A stretch of DNA of 64,000 bases from assembly GCA_021203205.1 (NCBI GenBank), contig JAJQBQ010000038.1:21374-85373 (forward strand), read 5' to 3'. The notes under the pieces were generated by a model that ran no database searches, was not told the origin of the DNA, and saw nothing but the letters and a program-made list of their open reading frames with translations. Numbering within the stretch: position 1 is the first letter of the stretch; every line of letters begins with the position of its first letter. Shown piece by piece: positions 57,818 to 64,000 of this stretch. The position numbers were made by a program, and so were the translations under genes. The stretch comes from Lachnospiraceae bacterium (GTDB lineage: Bacteria > Bacillota > Clostridia > Lachnospirales > Lachnospiraceae).

Positions 57818-58003
57818 TTACGCGCGCTCCACACGGCCGGAACGTAAGCAGGAAGTGCAAACATAAACCGTCTTCGGCGTACCGTTGTCGTTGATCTTGA
57901 CACGCTTCACGTTGGACTTCCACATCTTGTTTGCTCTTCTATGAGAATGGCTCACCTGAATTCCAAAATGAGCACCCTTATTGCAAATACTGCACTTTGC
58001 CAT
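57818..58003 (-). CDS. rpmB: 50S ribosomal protein L28
   Basis: A 61-residue protein starting MAKCSICNKGAHFGIQVSHS with CxxC near the N-terminus and VCTSCLRSGRVER at the end (a second CxxC, hence a zinc-binding form). AGGTGCGGTG upstream supports the start. It is divergent from the asp23/fakA-like pair, the standard Firmicute arrangement. Confidence 0.96.
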   Translation of the reverse strand: MAKCSICNKGAHFGIQVSHSHRRANKMWKSNVKRVKINDNGTPKTVYVCTSCLRSGRVERA

Positions 58004-58121
58004 CTTCACCGCACCTCCTATCCTGCTGCCAGTCTGATTTAAGATCGGGACGGTGCCAAAGAGGACCGGCAGACCGAATCGATCCAATCTCACGAACCTT
58101 GGGGGTTCGCAAACAGAGTGT

Positions 58122-58150
58122 ATTCTAGCAGAAACCGTTGGTGAATGCAA
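58122..58150 (-). promoter_or_regulatory. promoter for rpmB
   Basis: On the minus strand TTGCAT, a 17-nt spacer and TAGAAT, about 120 bp before rpmB. Confidence 0.55.
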
Positions 58151-58220
58151 GCGATTTTTTCAAAAAATAAAAGGGAAAGAATTCATGAAAAAATTTCCTG
58201 ATCAAATAGCAAAAATTCCC

Positions 58221-58249
58221 TTTTCAATTTGCACTTAAACGGTTATAAT
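58221..58249 (+). promoter_or_regulatory. possible promoter for asp23-like/fakA-like genes
   Basis: TTTTCA, a 17-nt spacer and a perfect TATAAT. The -35 matches at four of six positions. Confidence 0.5.
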
Positions 58250-58458
58250 AAGAAAACCTGTGTACGAAGGATATTTTAGAACTGTCGTGAAACGACAGGT
58301 GCGATGGTTTCGCAGAATAAGGATTTCTTAAAAACAAATTTGCTCCGGAATCGAAGAACGGGAACAAAAGTGTTTCTCATGGGAGCGAATTTTCTGTGGA
58401 AATCCACATGGAAAGCAAGATATTTTTAAATCCGGCACGTCCGGGTCAGGAGGTAAAT

Positions 58459-58818
58459 ATGAAAGGAAAGATCAGTACAAATCTGGGAGACATTTCGGTC
58501 GGCACGAACGTGATCGCGAAGTATGCGGGCACGACGGCGGTCGAATGCTTTGGCATCGTCGGCATGGCCGTCATCAGCGTGCGCGACGGTCTGGCAAAGG
58601 TTTTAAAGCAGAACAGCCTGACGAAGGGCATCAACGTGGTGATTGATGCGGACAACGAAGTCATTTTGGATTTCCATGTGATTGTCGCATACGGGGTAAG
58701 CATCTCCACGGTTGCGGATAATCTGATTGACAGTGTAAAATACACGGTGGAGCATCACACGGGACTGAAGGTGAAGAAAATCAACATCTTTGTGGAAGGT
58801 GTACGGGTGATCGACTGA
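58459..58818 (+). CDS. Asp23/Gls24 family protein (YloU-like)
   Basis: A 119-residue Asp23-family protein. The IAKYAGTTAVECFGIVGMAV block, VVIDADNEVILDFHVIVAYG and the C-terminal VKKINIFVEGVRV are typical. Relatives (YloU, Asp23) are linked to the cell envelope and sit before the FakA/YloV-type gene, as here. CAGGAGGT 6 nt upstream sets start 58459. Confidence 0.92.
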   Translation: MKGKISTNLGDISVGTNVIAKYAGTTAVECFGIVGMAVISVRDGLAKVLKQNSLTKGINVVIDADNEVILDFHVIVAYGVSISTVADNLIDSVKYTVEHHTGLKVKKINIFVEGVRVID

Positions 58819-58928
58819 CGGGAGAGGCGGAACTTAAGGCAGGAGTTCGAGGACCGAAAAATTAAAAGGCGAATTTTATATAGGTCGGATAAATTTAAAG
58901 GAAAGCCATGGATTAGGAGGATACGGCA

Positions 58929-60638
58929 GTGGCAGTTACAACGATTGATGCGGGAATGTTAAAGAGAATGTTCCTTGCAGGCGCAAGAAATCTGGAAGCA
59001 CAGAAGGAATGGATTAACGAGCTGAATGTTTTCCCGGTACCGGACGGCGATACGGGCACCAATATGACGCTGACCATCATGTCGGCGGTGAAGGAAGTGA
59101 ACAACCTTCCGGAACTTAAGATGGATACGCTGGGAAAGGCGATCTCGTCCGGTTCTCTGCGCGGTGCGCGGGGCAACTCCGGCGTTATCCTTTCGCAGCT
59201 GTTCCGCGGGTTCACGAAGGTGATCCGTCAGGTGGAGGTCATTGACGCGCGCACACTCAGTGAGGCGTGCACCCGGGCGGTGGAGACCGCGTACAAGGCG
59301 GTCATGAAGCCGAAGGAGGGCACCATCCTGACGGTGGCCCGCGGCATCTCGGAAAAGATGGCGGAGATGGCGGAGCAGACGGAGGATATCGAGGCTATCG
59401 CTGCGGCGGTGTTAGAGCACGGCGACAAGGTTCTGGCCGAGACGCCGGAGCTGCTGCCGGTGTTAAAGCAGGCAGGCGTGGTGGACTCCGGCGGACAGGG
59501 CCTCATGCAGGTGCTGAAGGGTGCTTACGATGCTTTGCAGGGTAAGGAAATCGACTATGCGGCCGAGGCGGAGCTTAAAAAGGCAGCTGTGCGCTTCGGT
59601 TACAGCGTCAGCTTTATCATCGAGACGGAACAGCCGCTGACTGCGGAGCAGAAGAGGGAATTCTTAAATTATCTTTCTTCCATCGGCGATTCCGCCGCAA
59701 TCGTATCCGGCGACGGCGCCGTGAAGGTGGAAGTGAAAACGAACGATCCGGGCTTTGCCATTGACCGCGGGCTTACCTTCGGAAAGATTTTCGCCGTATG
59801 TATTGAAAATGTGCGTGATGAAGCAAAAGAACAGGAGTACCGCGACGGAAAGTTCGTTGAAGCTTCGGAAGATGAGAGTGATGAGAATGGCAGCGAAGAC
59901 GGCGCGGAGGACGGCAGCGCGGGCCGGACAGACGGTGCGGAAGGCAGCAGTGCAGGCGAGGAGCCGAATGCTCCCCGCAAGGAAGTCGGCTTTATCGCGG
60001 TTTCCGTCGGCAAGGGCATGAACGAGATATTCAAGGGTCTCGGCGTGGATTATATCATCTCCGGCGGGCAGACCATGAACCCCAGCACGGACGATATGCT
60101 GGGTGCCATCGCGAAGGTGAACGCGGATCACATCTTCATACTCCCGAACAACAGCAACATCGTGCTGGCGGCGGAGCAGGCGAAGAAGCTGACGAAGGAC
60201 AAGGACATCATCGTGATACCGTCGAAGACGGTGCCTCAGGGCATCACCGCCATCATCAACTATATGCCGGATCAGTCCGCGGAGGATAACGCGAAGAACA
60301 TGACGCAGGAGATGCGGCATGTGAAGTCCGGCGAGGTCACCTACGCGGTGCGCGACACCCAGTGGGAAGATAAAACCATCCACAAAGACGACATCATGGG
60401 CATCAATGACGACGGCATCCAGGCCGTGGGCAAGGACATCCACGATACGTCGCTGGAGCTGCTGCGCCTGATGATGGATGAGGAGTCCGAGCTGATCAGC
60501 ATTTACTACGGAAAGGATGTCACGAAGGAGGACGCGGAAGCCTTCGCGGCCAGAGTCGGCGAGGAATTCTCCGGCGTGGACATCGAGGTGAACGAGGGCG
60601 GACAGCCGATTTACTACTATCTGCTGTCGGTGGAGTAA
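58929..60638 (+). CDS. DAK2 domain protein, FakA/YloV-like
   Basis: A 569-residue protein. The N-terminal DhaL-type nucleotide domain has NVFPVPDGDTGTNM and SLRGARGNSGVILSQLFRGF; a middle domain follows; the C-terminal EDD/DegV-like part has VSVGKGMNEIFKGLGVDYIISGGQTMNPSTDD and ADHIFILPNNSNIVLAAEQA. In staphylococci FakA is the ATP-binding subunit of fatty acid kinase, producing acyl-phosphate for PlsX/PlsY. An acidic insertion of about 40 residues (EASEDESDENGSEDGAED) separates the middle and C-terminal parts. The start is GTG 58929 after GGAGG. Confidence 0.9.
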   Translation: MAVTTIDAGMLKRMFLAGARNLEAQKEWINELNVFPVPDGDTGTNMTLTIMSAVKEVNNLPELKMDTLGKAISSGSLRGARGNSGVILSQLFRGFTKVIRQVEVIDARTLSEACTRAVETAYKAVMKPKEGTILTVARGISEKMAEMAEQTEDIEAIAAAVLEHGDKVLAETPELLPVLKQAGVVDSGGQGLMQVLKGAYDALQGKEIDYAAEAELKKAAVRFGYSVSFIIETEQPLTAEQKREFLNYLSSIGDSAAIVSGDGAVKVEVKTNDPGFAIDRGLTFGKIFAVCIENVRDEAKEQEYRDGKFVEASEDESDENGSEDGAEDGSAGRTDGAEGSSAGEEPNAPRKEVGFIAVSVGKGMNEIFKGLGVDYIISGGQTMNPSTDDMLGAIAKVNADHIFILPNNSNIVLAAEQAKKLTKDKDIIVIPSKTVPQGITAIINYMPDQSAEDNAKNMTQEMRHVKSGEVTYAVRDTQWEDKTIHKDDIMGINDDGIQAVGKDIHDTSLELLRLMMDEESELISIYYGKDVTKEDAEAFAARVGEEFSGVDIEVNEGGQPIYYYLLSVE

Positions 60639-60660
60639 AATCACAAATAATAGGAAAAGA

Positions 60661-60706
60661 CCTGTGTTAAGCATCCTGTTTACAGGATTTCGAACACAGG
60701 CCTTTT
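60661..60706 (+). terminator. terminator after fakA-like gene, first
   Basis: CCTGTGTT/AACACAGG with an inner stem ATCCTGT/ACAGGAT, followed by CCTTTT. It lies 22 bp after the stop. Confidence 0.8.
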
Positions 60707-60738
60707 GAATTCTGTCGTCGGATGCATTGCATGCAAAA

Positions 60739-60785
60739 GCCTGCGGTTTGAATTTGGGAGAACTCAAATCGCAGGCCTTTTTTAT
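60739..60785 (+). terminator. second, bidirectional terminator (fakA-like / pepC)
   Basis: GCCTGCGGTTTGA pairs with TCAAATCGCAGGC (one G-T or A-C shift), followed by CTTTTTTAT on the plus strand and TTTTG on the minus strand. It can also stop the converging pepC transcript. Confidence 0.8.
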
Positions 60786-60834
60786 ATTTATAGCAGAAAT
60801 TTGGACATCAGATTTTTTAAAAATGCAGTTCTGT

Positions 60835-62169
60835 CTACGCCAGCGACCCCATCGGATCCCACGGCTCCAGAACGATCGGCTCGCTCTCGAACGCCTTAAG
60901 CGCATCTTCCGGCAGGTACTTTTTATTTACCACAACCTGATAGTTGTACTCGTCAAACCAGGCATCGGTCATGAGGTAGAAGCCCTTATCGCCGTGCTCG
61001 TCGCCCCAGCTGTTCTCCACTCTCCAGCGGATCGGGTCGCCGTCCTCATCCAGGTCTACACCCTGGAACACCATGGCGTGGGTCATGAGACTCTGGCCGT
61101 AGTCCAGACGTTCACCCTTGTCCATGGCAAACTTCGTGGAGAACAGATCCTCCACATTGAAGATATCAAGATCCATGATACCCTCGTCCCGGCCGGAATG
61201 CTTGCCGACGTCGCAGCCGAACCACACCGGCTCACCGTCTTTTAACTGCGCGATGGCGGCTTTCTTTAATTCCGCCGACGGCAGGTTCACATACTTTACC
61301 GGCTGCCCCTCAATGACATTTCCGAGGAAAGCCACCGTGTAGCTGCGGTAGAAGGGCTTCGTCTTCGTGGGCGCGTTGATCAGGCTTATGTAATCGGACA
61401 GGTTAATGTCCACGTACTTCTCGTAAAATGCCTTCGGTGTCAGGTCCGAATCCCGGTGGAAGTTCTTGTCCTTGTCCGTGTATTCGAAGTCGAAGGTCTT
61501 CGGTGGCTCACCTAAGGAAATGCAGAGCATCCGGTAGATGGTCGTCATCATCTCTTCCTTTTTGATGCGGAGCTCGTCTATGGTAGCACCGTTCTCATGG
61601 GCCGTGCGGATGAGGCACGCGAAGCCGCGCAGCTTTTCGGTCAGATAACCGCACATCTCGCGGGAAGAAGAGGAGGACTTTGTCTCCGGCATGGCAGACT
61701 TTGGAACCACGCCGTACTTGTTCACGATATTTGCAATCATATCCCACTGGCCGCCGTCCTGCACCGGTGCGGTTAAGAGGTGCGCGATCAGCCGGGAATC
61801 CGTCGGCATATCCAGAGTCTTTAAAATGCTTTCCAGAAAATAATTCGCCTTCTCCAGCTTGTCATAGAAAAAGGTGTAATTCTGGGACAGCTCAAAATCT
61901 TCGAGATTTAACTTTTTCATCACCTGAAAGCGCATGCAGTTTAAGGCAGCGAACATCCAGCAGCGTCCGCTCTGCTTCTGATTCGTCACCTTGCCCTGGG
62001 GAAGGCTGATTGAATAAGTGTGCGTATCCCTGCGGATGGCATCGTAATTCTTCGCGGTGGCATTGATGCCGTTCGAGATCACGGCGTTCATGGCAATGCG
62101 GTTAACCGGCGATGTGTGGAAATCGACATCGAAGGTTCGCAGATCTTCAGTTGAAACAAACGTATCCAT
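60835..62169 (-). CDS. pepC: aminopeptidase C (bleomycin hydrolase family)
   Basis: A 444-residue C1-family papain-like aminopeptidase. The catalytic Cys is in NQKQSGRCWMFAALN, His in LMTHAMVFQGVD and Asn in RWRVENSWGDEHGDKG. It forms a self-compartmentalised cytosolic hexamer in known members and trims peptides. Start 62169 is set by AAAGGAGAG upstream; the longer frame to 62541 has no site. It is monocistronic, converging with the fakA-like gene. Confidence 0.95.
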   Translation of the reverse strand: MDTFVSTEDLRTFDVDFHTSPVNRIAMNAVISNGINATAKNYDAIRRDTHTYSISLPQGKVTNQKQSGRCWMFAALNCMRFQVMKKLNLEDFELSQNYTFFYDKLEKANYFLESILKTLDMPTDSRLIAHLLTAPVQDGGQWDMIANIVNKYGVVPKSAMPETKSSSSSREMCGYLTEKLRGFACLIRTAHENGATIDELRIKKEEMMTTIYRMLCISLGEPPKTFDFEYTDKDKNFHRDSDLTPKAFYEKYVDINLSDYISLINAPTKTKPFYRSYTVAFLGNVIEGQPVKYVNLPSAELKKAAIAQLKDGEPVWFGCDVGKHSGRDEGIMDLDIFNVEDLFSTKFAMDKGERLDYGQSLMTHAMVFQGVDLDEDGDPIRWRVENSWGDEHGDKGFYLMTDAWFDEYNYQVVVNKKYLPEDALKAFESEPIVLEPWDPMGSLA

Positions 62170-62245
62170 TTTAGAAACTCTCCTTTTGGTAAAATTAATT
62201 GCAGTCGTCAGGTTTCTATGGAAGCCCGGTTCCGCAACGGAAGGT

Positions 62246-62273
62246 ATTATAGCACGGATTCTGCAAAATGGAA
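62246..62273 (-). promoter_or_regulatory. possible promoter for pepC
   Basis: On the minus strand a perfect TATAAT with a weak TTCCAT 16 nt upstream. Confidence 0.4.
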
Positions 62274-62349
62274 GAGGGATTTTTACGCAAAGACCGTGAA
62301 TCAGTAACGCGAAAGTCCGTAAGACACAGCAAAAAAGTTTAAAATTCGA

Positions 62350-62378
62350 TTGACAAAGACAGGTTCTGTTAGTATAAT
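62350..62378 (+). promoter_or_regulatory. strong promoter for rpmF
   Basis: A perfect TTGACA, a 17-nt spacer and a perfect TATAAT, 41 bp before rpmF. Confidence 0.85.
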
Positions 62379-62418
62379 CTACCGAGTGTGCAAAATTTGC
62401 GACGAGGAGGTGAAAGCT

Positions 62419-62598
62419 ATGTCTATTTGCCCAAAAAACAGAACATCGAAGGCGAGGAGAGACAAGAGAAGAGCAACATGGAAGATGACCGCTCCGAATC
62501 TTGTAAAGTGCAGCAAGTGTGGTGCATTGATGATGCCTCACAGAGTTTGCAAGGCCTGCGGTTCCTATAATAAAAGGGAAATTATCACGGTTGAGTAA
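62419..62598 (+). CDS. rpmF: 50S ribosomal protein L32
   Basis: A 59-residue protein starting MSICPKNRTSKARRDKRRATWK with a zinc ribbon CSKCG and CKACG. GAGGAGGTGAAAG precedes the ATG. The yceD-like (DUF177) gene that usually precedes rpmF is absent; instead it has its own consensus promoter and terminator and lies upstream of plsX, the usual partner. Confidence 0.96.
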   Translation: MSICPKNRTSKARRDKRRATWKMTAPNLVKCSKCGALMMPHRVCKACGSYNKREIITVE

Positions 62599-62612
62599 GA
62601 AAATCGGAAGGG

Positions 62613-62641
62613 GGACAAGTCAGTTGACTTGTCCTTTTTTA
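62613..62641 (+). terminator. terminator after rpmF
   Basis: GGACAAGTCA and TGACTTGTCC form a 10-bp stem with a 2-nt loop, followed by TTTTTT. It separates rpmF from plsX. Confidence 0.9.
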
Positions 62642-62666
62642 CAATGTGAGAACACCGGGGACAAAA

Positions 62667-62725
62667 CCTCATGAATCGGGTGCTCGCATCCGAATTCATG
62701 TGCTTTTGACCCACAAAACATGAGG
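62667..62725. repeat. dispersed palindrome P1, copy C with outer arms
   Basis: An inner CATGAATCGG...CCGAATTCATG palindrome like those at 4044 and 45285, here inside outer arms CCTCATG (62667-62673)/CATGAGG (62719-62725). It lies between the rpmF terminator and plsX. Confidence 0.6.
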
Positions 62726-62870
62726 ATGTAGCTGTTTTTCGAAGAAAAACGAGCGGGATCCGAATACTTTCAGAAATTTCGGGAGCGCATGAGTAAACGC
62801 TCCGCGTTGACTCGGCGCGGAGAAATCCATGTGTTATCACAATGCAAATAGAAAGAACGGGGTGCGATTT

Positions 62871-63893
62871 ATGGAAGGCGGAGCCGAAAAGGTAATTGTC
62901 GCGCTGGACGCGATGGGCGGCGACAACGCGCCGCAGGAGGTTGTAAAGGGCGGTGTCATGGCCCTGGAAGAATCGAAGGATATTTATCTGAAGGTGTGCG
63001 GCACAGAAGAGGCCGTGCGGCGGGAACTTGCACAGTATACATACGATGAGTCGCGCCTCGAGGTGGTTGGCTGCACCGAGGTGATCGCCACGGACGAGCA
63101 CCCGGTGAATGCCATCCGCAAAAAGAAGGATTCTTCGCTGGTGGTCTGCATGAATATGGTGCGCAAAGGCGAGGCGGATGCGCTGGTGACCGCCGGAAAT
63201 TCCGGCGCGGTGCTGGCCGGCGGGCAGATCGTGGTCGGCAGGCTGAAAGGTGTGGAGCGTACGCCGTTTTCGCCGCTCATTCCCACCACGAAGGGCATGT
63301 CCCTGCTGCTGGACGCGGGCGCAAATGTGGACGCGAAGCCGTCCTGGCTGGTGCAGTTCGCGAAGATGGGCTCCATTTATATGGAAAATATCGTCGGCGT
63401 GAAGAATCCCCGCGTCGGCCTCGTGAACATCGGCGCCGAAGAGGAGAAGGGAAACCAGCTTGTAAAGGAGACCATGCCGCTTTTGAAGGAATGTAAGAAC
63501 ATCAACTTTATCGGCAGCGTGGAGGCCAGAGATATCCCGTTCGGTGCGGCGGATGTGATCGTGTGCGATGCCTTTGTCGGCAATGTGATCTTAAAGATGT
63601 ACGAGGGTGTGGGCGGAGCGTTGTTTTCCGAGATCAAAACGGGGCTGATGTCCAGCCTTCGCAGCAAGATCGGCGGACTGCTGATCAAGCCGGCTTTAAA
63701 GCAGACCGTGAAAAAGTTCTCTACGGAAGAATTCGGCGGGGCACCGCTTCTGGGGTGCAAAGGCCTCGTGGTAAAGACGCACGGCAGCTCAAAGTCGAAA
63801 GAAATCAAAAACTCCATCTTACAGTGTGTACAGTTTAAGCAGCAGGGGATCAGCGAGAAGATTCAGGCAAATCTGAAGGAAGAGGAAGCGTAA
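62871..63893 (+). CDS. plsX: phosphate acyltransferase PlsX
   Basis: A 340-residue enzyme forming acyl-phosphate from acyl-ACP for PlsY (29.0 kb). It has VALDAMGGDNAPQEVVKG, VTAGNSGAVLAGG, GLVNIGAEEEKGNQLVKE and VVCDAFVGNVILKM-type blocks, and GAPLLGCKGLVVKTHGSS at the end. ACGGGGTG 6-7 nt upstream supports start 62871. acpP and rnc usually follow; the window ends first. Confidence 0.96.
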   Translation: MEGGAEKVIVALDAMGGDNAPQEVVKGGVMALEESKDIYLKVCGTEEAVRRELAQYTYDESRLEVVGCTEVIATDEHPVNAIRKKKDSSLVVCMNMVRKGEADALVTAGNSGAVLAGGQIVVGRLKGVERTPFSPLIPTTKGMSLLLDAGANVDAKPSWLVQFAKMGSIYMENIVGVKNPRVGLVNIGAEEEKGNQLVKETMPLLKECKNINFIGSVEARDIPFGAADVIVCDAFVGNVILKMYEGVGGALFSEIKTGLMSSLRSKIGGLLIKPALKQTVKKFSTEEFGGAPLLGCKGLVVKTHGSSKSKEIKNSILQCVQFKQQGISEKIQANLKEEEA

Positions 63894-63906
63894 GCTTTCG
63901 GCGTTA

Positions 63907-64000
63907 CTGCTGTATGGAAAGAGAGATGAACTTTCACTGGCCTGTTGTATGGAACGGGAGATGAACTTTCCCTTGTCCTGACGTATGGGAAGGAACGGGA
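63907..64000 (+). repeat. 35-36 bp tandem repeat after plsX
   Basis: Units begin at 63907, 63942 and 63978 with CTG-N2-GTATGG and share GAGATGAACTTTC. The array runs off the right edge. Confidence 0.8.

Larger units (their letters stand above)
58004..58458. other. 455-bp divergent region between rpmB and asp23-like gene
   Basis: It holds an rpmB promoter (58122-58150, minus), a weak rightward promoter (58221-58249), a hairpin CTGTCG/CGACAG (about 58283-58299) and a long leader before the asp23-like gene. No gene is supported. Confidence 0.5.

Noticed and set aside
60705..60899. Small plus-strand frame over the double terminator
   Set aside because: It covers terminator hairpins and the antisense of pepC.

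Overview
This 64 kb window looks like chromosomal DNA of a spore-forming, low-redox Gram-positive bacterium of the class Clostridia, most likely of Lachnospiraceae type. The evidence is gene content: SpoIID, YqfC and YqfD sporulation proteins, a Gx transporter/NusG-domain-II/ApbE flavinylation trio, an archaeal-type (apgM) phosphoglycerate mutase beside homoserine dehydrogenase, a V-type ATPase operon and strong AGGAGG ribosome sites. Base composition is moderately GC-rich. No rRNA, tRNA, CRISPR array, insertion sequence or prophage was recognised.

Layout. 1-2.7 kb: end of a TraX-like membrane protein, then a RloA-like ATPase/RloB-like TOPRIM pair that resembles an abortive-infection module. 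2.7-5.5 kb (minus strand): Gx transporter, NusG-II protein and ApbE lipoprotein. 5.9-7.6 kb: an AAA-ATPase/PD-(D/E)XK protein, then a 6S RNA (7.7-7.9 kb). 7.9-16 kb: SpoIID, a ComEC-like MBL protein, YihY, homoserine dehydrogenase with apgM, and a YcxB-like protein. 16.1-19.6 kb: tsaE, tsaB, rnz and tsaD. 19.9-27.3 kb: sirtuin, Xaa-Pro aminopeptidase, LTA synthase-like sulfatase and DUF512 radical SAM protein. 27.5-32.8 kb: der, plsY, gpsA and cls. 33.1-42.1 kb: a nine-gene V-type ATPase operon in the order H/G-I-K-E-C-F-A-B-D. 42.3-47.7 kb: P-type ATPase, AIM24-like protein and thiC. 47.8-51.9 kb: rpsU, yqfC, yqfD, phoH and ybeY. 52-57.6 kb: DUF3048 protein, HI0933-family flavoprotein and NAD synthetase. 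57.8-63.9 kb: rpmB, asp23-like, DAK2/FakA-like, pepC, rpmF and plsX.

The most striking property is not one gene. It is a density of tandem-repeat arrays (at least 13 in 64 kb) and hydrophilic low-complexity insertions that enlarge otherwise ordinary housekeeping proteins. Clear in-frame arrays (18, 36, 45 and 54 bp) all have periods divisible by 3. Intergenic arrays have periods such as 7, 17-19, 31-36 and about 37 bp, with one of 45 bp. The most ordered is a 25-unit, perfectly phased heptanucleotide array with two opposed arms between der and plsY. Another fills the phoH-ybeY gap, where many Firmicutes carry pgpH. Small dispersed palindromes recur between genes as well.

Functionally the window combines envelope lipid synthesis (plsX, plsY, gpsA, cls, LTA synthase), ion transport (V-ATPase with Na+-type rotor residues, P-type ATPase), tRNA t6A synthesis and processing, ribosome assembly (der, ybeY, S21, L28, L32), cofactor synthesis (thiC, nadE, apbE) and sporulation. 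All functional calls come from reading motifs by eye; no database search was run.
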